Assembly: GCA_031385445.1 (NCBI GenBank)
Contig: JANNBM010000006.1
Coordinates: 1-39,466, forward strand
Source: CAIYZT01 sp031385445
GTDB lineage: Bacteria; Pseudomonadota; Alphaproteobacteria; Rhodobacterales; Rhodobacteraceae
Length of the DNA: 39,466 nt
Direction of reading: 5' to 3'
The position numbers and the translations under genes were made by a program. The notes under the pieces are model-generated. The model did not search any database. It had not been told where the DNA came from and saw nothing but the letters and a program-made list of their open reading frames with translations. This document shows, piece after piece, positions 9,629-17,050 of this stretch (position 1 is the first letter of the stretch; the number at the start of each line of letters is the position of its first letter).

Positions 9629-11497
9629 ATGATCCGGATTCTGGCCACCACGGATCTGCATATGCATCTGCTGCCGTGGGATTATTACACCGACAAGCCG
9701 TCGCTGGTGCGCGGTCTGTCGCTGCTTGCGGGGATGATTGCCAAGGCGAGGGCCGAAGTGCCCCATTGCCTGCTGGTGGACAACGGCGACTTTCTGCAAG
9801 GCAGCCCGCTTGGCGATTACCTTGCCGAAACCGCCATCTTTACCGATCCAACGCTGCATCCGATGATCGCGGCGCTAAATCAGCTGTCCTATGACGCGGT
9901 TTGCGTCGGCAATCACGAATTCAGCCACGGCTTGGATTTTCTGCAAGACGCGGTTGCCGACGCGAAATTTCCCGTCCTTTCGGCAAATATCCTGCGTGAA
10001 TTGGGACCGGACCCCGGCAGGGACAGCCATCTTTTCGCGCCAACCGCGCTGATAGAACGCTGGATACACCTGCCGGATCAGCAAAGCCGCCTGTTAAAGA
10101 TCGGGCTGGTCGGGTTGACGCCGGACCAGATTCTGCAATGGGAAAACGAGACGCTCGCCGGGCGCATTCAGGTGCGCGGCATGTTTGAGGCGGCGGCGTT
10201 TCATCTGGCCGACCTGCGCCGCCGCGGCGCGGATATCGTGATCGCCCTTGCCCATTCCGGTTTGGGCGATCCCAACGGACAGCCCGATCAGGAAAACGCG
10301 GTGATCCGGCTGGCGAAACACCTGAATTTTGACGCGATCATCGCGGGGCACACGCATCAGACCTTTCCGAATGACATGTTCGGCCAAACGGAGGGGATGG
10401 ATGCGCAAAAGGGTTTGATCCATGGCACGCCGACAGTGATGGCGGGGTTTTACGGCTCGCATCTTGGGGTGATCGACCTGCAGATTGCGCCGCTGGATAC
10501 GGGCGGTTGGCGCGTGGCCGGGGCAAAAGTCTCGCTTCGTGCGGTTTTCCGCCGCAGCCCAAGCGGCGCGGTGACCGCCGCCGCCCGCCAAGACCCCGCC
10601 ATCCGCGCGATTGCCGCCAAATCCCATGCCCAGACCCGCCGTTGGGCGCGGCGGCGAATTGGCGAGACGAAGGTGCCGCTCGATTCGTTCTTTGCGCTGA
10701 TTGGTCCCAGCGCCTCTGTCCGGCTGGTGGCACAGGCGCAGGCCGATCATGTCCGGCAGGCGGTGCGCGGCTCGGTTTGGGATGGCCTGCCGGTCCTGTC
10801 CGCCGCCGCGCCTTTTCGCACCGGCGGGCGCAGCGGGCCGGAAAATTACACTCACATCCCGCCCGGCCCTTTGACCCTGCGCAACATTGCCGATCTTTAC
10901 ACCTTTCCCAATTCCATCGTCGCCCTGATGCTTAGCGGCGCCGAAGTGCATGACTGGCTGGAACGCGCTGCGGCCCAGTTTAACCGCATCCCCCGTGGTG
11001 CGCGTGATGCCGAGTTGATCAACCCCGATATGCCGGGGTTTGATTTCGATCTGGTTCACGGGCTGGACTATCAGATTGATCTGTCGCGGCCGCCCATGTT
11101 CGACCCGACGGGCCACCAGATCACCGAGGGGCCGGGCCGTGTGACCAACCTTCGGCACAAAGGCGCGGAAGTGGACCCAAAGGCGCGCTTTGTCTTTGCC
11201 ACCAACAGCTATCGTTCGGGCGGCGGCGGCGGGTATGCCGTTGCAAACCCGGCCAAAGTGATCTTGCGCGGCGGACAGTCCATCCGCACCATCCTGACAT
11301 CTTACGTCGCACGGCTTGGCTGTATCGAGGTCGAGCAAACCCCGAATTGGCGGTTTTCACCGATGAAGGACACCTCCGTCACCTTTCTGTCCTCTCCGCT
11401 CGCCGCCTGCGCAAACGCTGGTTTGCCCAGCGGTATGCTGGAACCCTTGGAGCGGCTGGAAAACGGTTTTCAGCGCTTCAGGCTGACGCTCGGCTAG
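9629..11497 (+). CDS. cpdB: Bifunctional 2',3'-cyclic-nucleotide 2'-phosphodiesterase/3'-nucleotidase-like protein
   Basis: About 622 residues of the 5'-nucleotidase family. The metallophosphatase domain shows every metal site: DLHMH near the N-terminus, DNGDFLQGSPLGD, GNHEF, an AHSG motif and GHTH. The C-terminal nucleotide-binding domain contains GPLTLRNIADLYTFPN, FDFDLVHGLDYQID and NSYRSGGGGGY, a set typical of CpdB. The family salvages 2',3'-cyclic and 3'-nucleotides, usually in the periplasm. I choose the ATG just before IRILATTDLH because the 230 bases ahead are AT-richer and carry inverted repeats. With this start, or any other in-frame start back to 9398, no signal peptide is visible. 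Exact substrate and location are uncertain. Confidence 0.85.
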   Translation: MIRILATTDLHMHLLPWDYYTDKPSLVRGLSLLAGMIAKARAEVPHCLLVDNGDFLQGSPLGDYLAETAIFTDPTLHPMIAALNQLSYDAVCVGNHEFSHGLDFLQDAVADAKFPVLSANILRELGPDPGRDSHLFAPTALIERWIHLPDQQSRLLKIGLVGLTPDQILQWENETLAGRIQVRGMFEAAAFHLADLRRRGADIVIALAHSGLGDPNGQPDQENAVIRLAKHLNFDAIIAGHTHQTFPNDMFGQTEGMDAQKGLIHGTPTVMAGFYGSHLGVIDLQIAPLDTGGWRVAGAKVSLRAVFRRSPSGAVTAAARQDPAIRAIAAKSHAQTRRWARRRIGETKVPLDSFFALIGPSASVRLVAQAQADHVRQAVRGSVWDGLPVLSAAAPFRTGGRSGPENYTHIPPGPLTLRNIADLYTFPNSIVALMLSGAEVHDWLERAAAQFNRIPRGARDAELINPDMPGFDFDLVHGLDYQIDLSRPPMFDPTGHQITEGPGRVTNLRHKGAEVDPKARFVFATNSYRSGGGGGYAVANPAKVILRGGQSIRTILTSYVARLGCIEVEQTPNWRFSPMKDTSVTFLSSPLAACANAGLPSGMLEPLERLENGFQRFRLTLG

Positions 11498-11513
11498 CGC
11501 GGGCTTTGCCGCG

Positions 11514-11645
11514 TCACCGGCTGTCTGTGGCAAGACCCGCCGAAACCGTGCCGCTGATCGTGATGCCGGGCGCGGCGGGGGGCACTGGGGCGCCGTCCAC
11601 CCCGCAAGCGGACAGAAAGCCAACAATGATAAGGGCCTTGCGCAT
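11514..11645 (-). CDS. Small putative lipoprotein (43 aa)
   Basis: A 43-residue frame beginning MRKALIIVGFLSACGVDGAP. A short basic start, a hydrophobic run and the lipobox LSAC at residues 11-14 predict a lipoprotein with a mature part of only 30 residues, rich in Pro, Gly and Ala and containing TISGTVSAG. AAGGA sits 9 bases before the ATG, and the longer frame upstream lacks a credible start. From memory, lipoproteins of this style often lie between argH and lysA in Rhodobacteraceae, but no lysA is present here. It ends 16 bases from the convergent cpdB-like gene. The function is unknown. Confidence 0.7.
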   Translation of the reverse strand: MRKALIIVGFLSACGVDGAPVPPAAPGITISGTVSAGLATDSR

Positions 11646-11943
11646 TTTTAATCGTCCTTTGGAAAAGGGGAAGCATTGCCGCCGCAGGTTTCTTACACGG
11701 CTTGAAACCACAACTTTCGCGGCGATGATATGGTGATCACCTCCTGCACCCAAATTCCGCCGACAAACGGCCCGCGCCTGCGCGGGCTAAAAAAGAAGAA
11801 TGCGGCGCAAGCCGCTCCGCCGGATCAACCGCCTCACCCTGATGCCGCCCCAGATGAGAAGCCGCGGAAAATCGCTTGTCACCACCCATCGCCGCGCCCA
11901 TTCTCCGGCAAAGCCAAGCCAAGGCTGACAAGGGTGCGGTCCG
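11646..11943. other. Intergenic stretch with no convincing gene (298 bp)
   Basis: This spacer holds the presumed promoter of the 43-residue lipoprotein, two hairpins (11770-11787 and 11802-11815) and the upstream region of the methyltransferase gene. The open frames crossing it are low-complexity high-GC frames without domain features or good ribosome-binding sites. Confidence 0.6.
11789..11815 (-). terminator. Possible minus-strand terminator
   Basis: Read on the minus strand, GCGGC (11815-11811) and GCCGC (11806-11802) form a 5-base-pair stem around TTGC, followed by a T-rich tract (11801-11789). The stem is short, so the call is tentative. No minus-strand gene ends nearby, so it could only serve transcripts arriving antisense through the methyltransferase gene from the argH side. 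Confidence 0.4.
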
Positions 11944-12747
11944 ATGAAAGACATGAAACTTTATTCCGATGTCCACCGGATTTACAACAATCTGGCCGCC
12001 CTTGGGATCGGCCCTCGGGACACTTTAAGCGCCGCGCAACTGTCGCCGTTTGACCAGTACCACTATGGCGGTACCGACGCTGTCGATCTGGCCTTGGCCG
12101 CCCTTGGCGTGACGGCGGGGGCGCATGTGCTGGATATCGGGTCCGGCATCGGCGGCCCGGCCCGCCATATCGCCCAAAAGACCGGCGCGCGGGTGACGGC
12201 GCTGGAATTGCAGGCCGATCTGGACAGCGTCGCGCGGGATCTGACCGGTCGCTGCGGTCTGTCGGATCTGGTGACGCATGAATGCGGCGACATTTTGGAC
12301 GGCGCGCCGCGTGGGCCGTTTGACGCCATCATCTCGATGCTATGCATGCTGCATATCCCCGACAAGGCGCGCCTTTTTGCCGCCTGCCGCACCGCCCTGC
12401 CGCCCGGCCGCGCCCTTTATATCGAAGATTTCGCCCGCGCCCGCGCCCTGTCAGCGCCCGAAGACCAAGCGCTGGCTATCAAAGTGCAATGCACCGCCCT
12501 GCCAACCGCCAACGCCTACCGCGCCGCCCTGATGTCCGCCGGATTTGCCGATGTGACCCTGTGCGATGTCACCCGGGACTGGCGTTCCGTTTCGGCCAAC
12601 CGCGTTGCCGCCGCCCGCGCCGAACATGACGCGAACCTGGCCCTGCACGGGGCTGTCATCATGGCCGGGCTGGAAGATTTCTACACCGCCGTCGACGATC
12701 TGTGGCAAGGCGGCGCGCTGACGGGCTTGCGGATCATCGCCCGCTGA
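11944..12747 (+). CDS. Class I SAM-dependent methyltransferase
   Basis: A 267-residue protein with a Rossmann-type methyltransferase core. Motif I is VLDIGSGIGGPARH (from about residue 61), followed by an acidic strand end (ALELQADL), the motif II region CGDILDG and a motif III-like PPGRALYIEDF. The N-terminal segment LSPFDQYHYGG and the GSGIGGPAR form resemble small-molecule N- or C-methyltransferases (phosphoethanolamine, glycine or UbiE types) rather than RNA enzymes. The substrate cannot be assigned. It is the only plus-strand gene between two minus-strand mini-lipoprotein genes, which suggests insertion into an older argH neighbourhood. Confidence 0.82.
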   Translation: MKDMKLYSDVHRIYNNLAALGIGPRDTLSAAQLSPFDQYHYGGTDAVDLALAALGVTAGAHVLDIGSGIGGPARHIAQKTGARVTALELQADLDSVARDLTGRCGLSDLVTHECGDILDGAPRGPFDAIISMLCMLHIPDKARLFAACRTALPPGRALYIEDFARARALSAPEDQALAIKVQCTALPTANAYRAALMSAGFADVTLCDVTRDWRSVSANRVAAARAEHDANLALHGAVIMAGLEDFYTAVDDLWQGGALTGLRIIAR

Positions 12748-12784
12748 TAACGCCGCAGCTCGGATCGAGCCGGCCCGCCCGGTA

Positions 12785-12910
12785 TCAGTTGGCGGGAACG
12801 GCCTCTGCGGCGACAGGGGCGGCAGCGCCGGCTGTGACGATGTAAACATCCTGCTTGCGCCCACAAGCAGCAGCCAGAAGAACGACAGACAAAAGAAGGG
12901 CGATGCGCAT
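12785..12910 (-). CDS. Small putative lipoprotein (41 aa) downstream of argH
   Basis: A 41-residue frame, MRIALLLSVVLLAAACGRKQ onward, with a short basic start, a hydrophobic run and the lipobox LAAAC ending at residue 16. The mature part is only 26 residues and ends AEAVPAN. GGAG lies 6 bases before the ATG. It begins 33 bases after the argH stop on the same strand, so it is probably co-transcribed with argH. Mini-lipoproteins of this kind are easily missed by gene finders. The function is unknown. Confidence 0.75.
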   Translation of the reverse strand: MRIALLLSVVLLAAACGRKQDVYIVTAGAAAPVAAEAVPAN

Positions 12911-12943
12911 GGGAAGCTCCGGATTGGTTCGCGCGAATGTGCC

Positions 12944-14344
12944 TTAGCGCAGGACCGATTGCCAGCGCGAAATCTGCGCACGCACCTGATCGGGGGCGGT
13001 TCCGCCGTAACTGACGCGCGAGCGGACCGAGTTTTCGACGCCCAGCACGGAATAAACCTCTTGGGTGATGCCGCTGTGGACCGAATTCATCTCTGCCATC
13101 GACAGATCGGGCAGATCGCAGCCGTTTTTCTCGGCCATTGCCACCAGCGCGCCCGTCACATGATGCGCCTCACGAAACGGCAGGCCCAGCCGCTGCACCA
13201 GCCAGTCGGCCAGATCGGTCGCGGTGGAAAACCCCGACGCCGCCGCCGCTTTCAACACCTCGCGGTTGGCTGTCATGTCGCTGACCATGCCGGTCATCGC
13301 CGCCAGCCCCAGCATCAGCGTGTCCGCAGCATCGAAAACCTGTTCCTTGTCCTCCTGCATGTCCTTGGAATAGGTCAGCGGCAGCCCCTTCATCACGGTG
13401 AAAAGCGCCACCGTCGCCCCCAGAATCCGCCCCAGCTTGGCCCGCAGCAGCTCTGCCGCGTCGGGGTTCTTTTTCTGCGGCATGATCGAACTGCCGGTCG
13501 TCCATCTGTCCGACAGCCGCACAAACCGGAACTGCGCGGATGACCAGATCACCAGTTCCTCGGCGAACCGCGACAAATGCATGGCGCAGATCGATGAGGC
13601 CGACAGGAATTCCAGCGCGAAATCACGGTCTGACACCGAATCCAGCGAATTGGCGGTTGGCCGGTCAAACCCCAGCGCCCGCGCCGTCATGTCGCGGTTC
13701 AGTGGAAACGAGGTTCCCGCCAACGCCGCCGCGCCAAGCGGGCATTCGTTCATCCGCTTGCGGGCATCTTCAAACCGGGCACGGTCGCGGGCGAACATCT
13801 CGACATAGGCCAGCATGTGATGGCCCCATGTCACCGGCTGCGCCACCTGCAGATGGGTAAAGCCCGGCATCACCCAATCGGCTCCGGCCTCTGCCTGGGC
13901 CACAAAGGCGTGCATCAACGCGGTCAGGCTGAGGATCGCACCGTCACACTGCCCGCGCACCCACAGCCGGAAATCCACCGCCACCTGATCATTCCGCGAG
14001 CGCCCGGTGTGCAGCCGCTTTCCCGGCTCGCCGACGATTTCGGTCAATCGGCTTTCCACATTCAGATGAATATCCTCAAGCGCCTGCGAAAACACAAACG
14101 TCCCGCTCTCGATCTCTGACAACACCGTGAGAAGCCCTTCCCCGATCGCCGCCGCATCGTTAGGGCTTATGATACCCTGCGCGGCCAGCATCGCGGCATG
14201 GGCCCGGCTGCCTGCTATGTCGACGGCATAGAGCCGTTGGTCAAACGAGATCGAGGCGTTGATCGCCGTCATGATCGCGTCCGGACCTTCGGCAAAACGC
14301 CCGCCCCACATGGCATTGGCGTCGGATTTGGATGCGTCGGTCAT
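12944..14344 (-). CDS. argH: Argininosuccinate lyase
   Basis: A 466-residue enzyme of the fumarase/aspartase superfamily that splits argininosuccinate into arginine and fumarate, the last step of arginine synthesis. MWGGRFAEGPDAIM near the front, TGRSRNDQ at 113-120, GFTHLQVAQP at 161-170 and the superfamily signature GSSIMPQKKNPD at 284-295 are all present. The length is normal. I start at MTDASK because the conserved N-terminus follows directly and GGGG lies 6 bases upstream; extending further would run into tlpA. It is divergent from tlpA with only 14 bases between the two start codons. Confidence 0.97.
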   Translation of the reverse strand: MTDASKSDANAMWGGRFAEGPDAIMTAINASISFDQRLYAVDIAGSRAHAAMLAAQGIISPNDAAAIGEGLLTVLSEIESGTFVFSQALEDIHLNVESRLTEIVGEPGKRLHTGRSRNDQVAVDFRLWVRGQCDGAILSLTALMHAFVAQAEAGADWVMPGFTHLQVAQPVTWGHHMLAYVEMFARDRARFEDARKRMNECPLGAAALAGTSFPLNRDMTARALGFDRPTANSLDSVSDRDFALEFLSASSICAMHLSRFAEELVIWSSAQFRFVRLSDRWTTGSSIMPQKKNPDAAELLRAKLGRILGATVALFTVMKGLPLTYSKDMQEDKEQVFDAADTLMLGLAAMTGMVSDMTANREVLKAAAASGFSTATDLADWLVQRLGLPFREAHHVTGALVAMAEKNGCDLPDLSMAEMNSVHSGITQEVYSVLGVENSVRSRVSYGGTAPDQVRAQISRWQSVLR

Positions 14345-14358
14345 AAGGGGCCCCAAAG
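14345..14358. promoter_or_regulatory. Palindromic spacer giving Shine-Dalgarno sequences to both argH and tlpA
   Basis: The whole spacer between the two divergent start codons is AAGGGGCCCCAAAG. The central palindrome GGGGCCCC supplies the purine run for tlpA on the plus strand (8 bases from its ATG) and for argH on the minus strand (6 bases from its ATG). There is no room for a promoter between the genes, so each promoter must lie inside the other gene and the transcripts must overlap at their 5' ends. Confidence 0.65.
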
Positions 14359-14904
14359 ATGAAATCTGTTGCGCGTTCGGCTGCTGTTTATGCGCTCTGG
14401 GCGCTTTGTGCAAACGGGGCACTGGCGGGCGATGTCAGCGCACTGCTGACCGGCCCGATGCAAAATATGGTGCTGACCGACCCGCCGGTGCAATTGCCCG
14501 ACGCGCCGCTGGTGACGCTGGATGATGGCGCTGCCTCGCTCGGCGATTATCGGGGCAAATGGGTGGTGCTGAACTTTTGGGCCACATGGTGCCCGCCCTG
14601 CCGCAAGGAAATGCCGTCGCTTGACCGCCTGCAAGCCGCGCGTCCTGACATCGCGGTTGTGCCGGTGGCGTCGGGGCCAAACCCGCTGCCATCCATCACC
14701 CGGTTCTGGGACGAGGCGGCGATTGCCCATATAACCCCCTTGCGCGACATCAGCCGCGAATTGTCGGCCAGCGCCGGGGTTCTGGCCTTGCCCGTTACCT
14801 TGATCTTGAACCCCGAGGGGCAGGAGGTTGCCCGGCTGATCGGCGACGCTGAATGGGACGCGCCCGAAACACTGGCACTGCTGGACGCGCTGGCGGCGCC
14901 GTAA
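14359..14904 (+). CDS. TlpA-like thiol:disulfide oxidoreductase
   Basis: A 181-residue periplasmic thioredoxin-fold protein. A signal peptide (residues 1-23, ending ALA-GD) is followed by the core GKWVVLNFWATWCPPCRKEM with active site Cys78 and Cys81. The cis-proline loop (ALPVT) is also present. TlpA/ResA-type proteins keep cytochrome c or oxidase cysteines reduced during maturation, which fits a genome rich in c-type cytochromes, but the partner is not shown here. AAGGGG lies 8 bases before the ATG. The stop codon sits in the loop of a CGCCG/CGGCG hairpin, with a likely terminator just beyond. Confidence 0.9.
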   Translation: MKSVARSAAVYALWALCANGALAGDVSALLTGPMQNMVLTDPPVQLPDAPLVTLDDGAASLGDYRGKWVVLNFWATWCPPCRKEMPSLDRLQAARPDIAVVPVASGPNPLPSITRFWDEAAIAHITPLRDISRELSASAGVLALPVTLILNPEGQEVARLIGDAEWDAPETLALLDALAAP

Positions 14905-14913
14905 CGGCGTTGC

Positions 14914-14935
14914 GCCGCAGCGCACGGCGGCTTTT
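14914..14935 (+). terminator. Likely terminator of tlpA
   Basis: GCCGC (14914-14918) and GCGGC (14927-14931) form a short stem directly followed by TTTT, 10 bases after the tlpA stop. Confidence 0.5.
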
Positions 14936-14997
14936 CCCGATCCTTACCTCTTTTCGCCACTCTGAACCCCGGACGTTTCGGGGCAAAGGGGCGGGCG

Positions 14998-15684
14998 ATG
15001 ACCATACTTGACCTTCAAATGGCGCTGAAGGCCGCAGGCTTTGCCCCCGGCCCGCTGGACGGTATCGCCGGGCCGCAGACCCGCGCCGCGATTCGCGCCT
15101 TTCAAACCTCGCACGGCCTTGTGGCCGACGGTATCGCCGGACCCCTGACGCAAAAGCGCCTGCTCGGCCCCGGCGCACCCATCAGCCTTCCCGCCGCCCT
15201 GCCCTGGCTGGCCGAGGCCAAGCGCCTGATCGGCACCAAAGAAGCCGCCGGAGCCGCCGAAAACGCGGCGATCCTGAATTGGGCCGATACCGCAGACATC
15301 GCTTATGACCACGACGAAACCCCGTGGTGCGGCCTTTTCATTGCGCATTGCATCGCCTCCACCCTGCCGGACGAATCCTTGCCCGCGAACCCGCTTGGCG
15401 CGCGGCAATGGCTGACCTTTGGCATCGAAGCCGCGCCGCAACTGGGCGCGGTCATGGTGTTCTGGCGCGGCACAAGACAGGGATGGAGCGGGCATGTCGC
15501 GCTTTATTGGGGCGAAGAGGCGGACACTTACATCATCCTCGGCGGCAACCAGTCCGATGCCGTCACCCTGACCAAAATCGCCAAATCGCGGTTTTTGGGC
15601 GCGCGCTGGCCGCGCACCGTTGCCCCGTTGCAGATGATCCGTCAGGTGACATCCGACATGCCGGTTAGTCTGAACGAAGCGTGA
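14998..15684 (+). CDS. Peptidoglycan-binding domain plus TIGR02594 (cysteine peptidase-like) protein
   Basis: 228 residues in two parts. Residues 2-55 form a PG_binding_1 repeat (LQMALKAAGFAPGPLDGIAG with TRAAIRAFQ). From about residue 70 comes a TIGR02594/CHAP-like domain with PWCGLF (Cys111), GAVMVFWRG, SGHVALYWG (His166) and GGNQSDAV (Asn184), consistent with a Cys-His-Asn catalytic set. The likely role is cutting peptide cross-links in the cell wall. There is no signal peptide, so it resembles phage or gene-transfer-agent endolysins, yet no phage genes surround it. AAGGGG lies about 8 bases before the ATG. Confidence 0.87.
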   Translation: MTILDLQMALKAAGFAPGPLDGIAGPQTRAAIRAFQTSHGLVADGIAGPLTQKRLLGPGAPISLPAALPWLAEAKRLIGTKEAAGAAENAAILNWADTADIAYDHDETPWCGLFIAHCIASTLPDESLPANPLGARQWLTFGIEAAPQLGAVMVFWRGTRQGWSGHVALYWGEEADTYIILGGNQSDAVTLTKIAKSRFLGARWPRTVAPLQMIRQVTSDMPVSLNEA

Positions 15685-15687
15685 AAC

Positions 15688-16212
15688 CTAACCCCGCACC
15701 GCCCGGATCAGCGCCTGCGCGTCCGGCGGCGGCGCCTGTTCCACCCGGCGATAGTCACGCCCATCGTCGGAGCGCGAGATCATCTTGCGCTCCCACATCG
15801 TGCGGCGGATGATCGCGGCATCGCCGAACAGGTGCCAGAGGTTGATCAAATCAGACGCCTGCCGCTCCGTCATCACCGCGCCCTTGGGAACCTGCGCCCA
15901 GATCACCCAAAGGCACAAATACTGCACCTGCGTTTTCGACGGCCAACGGGCCATCCGCCCCTGCCCATCAAAAAACCGTTTCGCCGCCGCCACACGGGTC
16001 ATGTCCGCCATCTCGGCGGGCGCGGCCAGTTTCAACCCTGCCACCGCCGAGGCGCGAAACGCCTGATAATTGGCAAACCCGGCGCCGCGCGCCAGCATGT
16101 TCATCAAAGACAGATGCCCCGGCTTTTCGGGGCTTTGCGCCATCTGACGTTCCAGATGCCGCGCCAGCGTTGCGATATCGGCAACCTGAAAGGAAAGGGA
16201 AATTCGGCTCAT
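15688..16212 (-). CDS. DUF2087 domain-containing protein
   Basis: 174 residues. The C-terminal part (about residues 77-160) matches the DUF2087 pattern: KRFFDGQGRMARWPSK, a helical middle, a winged-helix-like MTERQASDLINLWHLFGDAA and IIRRTMWERKMISRSDDG followed by YRRVE. This looks like a small DNA- or RNA-binding wing. The N-terminal half is helical, with SLMNMLARGAGFANYQAFRA. GGAGG lies 5 bases before the ATG. It converges on the TIGR02594 gene with 3 bases between stops. The function is unknown; a regulator is plausible. Confidence 0.8.
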   Translation of the reverse strand: MSRISLSFQVADIATLARHLERQMAQSPEKPGHLSLMNMLARGAGFANYQAFRASAVAGLKLAAPAEMADMTRVAAAKRFFDGQGRMARWPSKTQVQYLCLWVIWAQVPKGAVMTERQASDLINLWHLFGDAAIIRRTMWERKMISRSDDGRDYRRVEQAPPPDAQALIRAVRG

Positions 16213-16386
16213 ATCATCCTCCGTTGGTGCCGAAGATGCAGCAGGGTCACCGACTTCATGCGCGCGGCACGGGGATGTGCGTTTGCCGTCAAGACGCAGG
16301 TTTAGCTGGCCATCTGGCCCGGTGACGCCTGGGTGAACTGCTGACCCGTGCCCCCTTGTAACAGCCCCGCGCAGGCTGGCAAAGCC

Positions 16387-16974
16387 CTATTGCGCGCGGA
16401 TCACCTCGGCATGTTGCGGGCATCCTGTCAGGTGATCGTTCACCATCCCGACCGCCTGCATGAAGGCATAACAGATCGTCGGGCCGACAAATTTGAACCC
16501 CTCGCCCTTCAGCGCCTTCGACAGCGCCGCCGCCTCCGGTGTGTGGCCGGGCACCGCATCCATCGATGCGCGCCGGGGCTGCATGGGAACCCCGCCCACA
16601 TGCCCCCAGACAAACGCCGAAAACCCCATCCGCGCCTCGATCCGGGCAAAGGCCTGCGCCCCAATTATGGTGGCCTCGATCTTTCCGCGGTGCCGGATGA
16701 TCCCGGGATCGGCAAGCAGGCGCAGCACATCCGCCTCAATAAAACCCGCCACGATTTGCGGATCAAACCCGGCAAAAGCGGCGCGAAACCCCGCGCGGCG
16801 GCGCAAAATGGTGATCCAGCTGAGCCCCGCCTGAAACGCCTCCAGCGTCAGGCATTCCCACAAGGCGCGGCCATCGCGCAGCGGCCGTCCCCATTCGGTA
16901 TCGTGATACTGCACATAAACCGGATCGGTGCCGCACCATGGGCAGCGGCCAGATCGTTCAAATTCGTCTTGCAT
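16387..16974 (-). CDS. tag: DNA-3-methyladenine glycosylase I
   Basis: A 195-residue base-excision enzyme removing 3-methyladenine from alkylated DNA. Nearly every Tag landmark is present: CPWCG at 11-15, YHDTEWG at 23-29, QAGLSWITIL, GIIRHRGKI, and GFKFVGPTICYAFMQAVGM followed by VNDH. Cys11 and the late His/Cys (NDHLTGC) fit the zinc-binding site. I prefer the ATG before QDEFERSG, with a GGGGGGAA run 8-12 bases upstream; a GTG 24 bases earlier is possible. It is divergent from the EAL gene. Confidence 0.95.
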   Translation of the reverse strand: MQDEFERSGRCPWCGTDPVYVQYHDTEWGRPLRDGRALWECLTLEAFQAGLSWITILRRRAGFRAAFAGFDPQIVAGFIEADVLRLLADPGIIRHRGKIEATIIGAQAFARIEARMGFSAFVWGHVGGVPMQPRRASMDAVPGHTPEAAALSKALKGEGFKFVGPTICYAFMQAVGMVNDHLTGCPQHAEVIRAQ

Positions 16975-17050
16975 CGCGCCTATTTCCCCCCTCGTCACTG
17001 CCCCACTTTACGGCCAGGATTTACCCGATGTTCACACCGATGGCGACAAT

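Noticed and set aside
11770..11787. GCCCGCG/CGCGGGC hairpin as a terminator of the lipoprotein or cpdB-like gene
   Set aside because: It is followed by A residues on the plus strand and has no T run on the minus strand beyond the stem; it does not lie at the end of either gene.
16211..16259. 16-codon upstream frame whose TGA overlaps the DUF2087 start
   Set aside because: It has no ribosome-binding site and such short frames are common by chance; nothing else supports translation.
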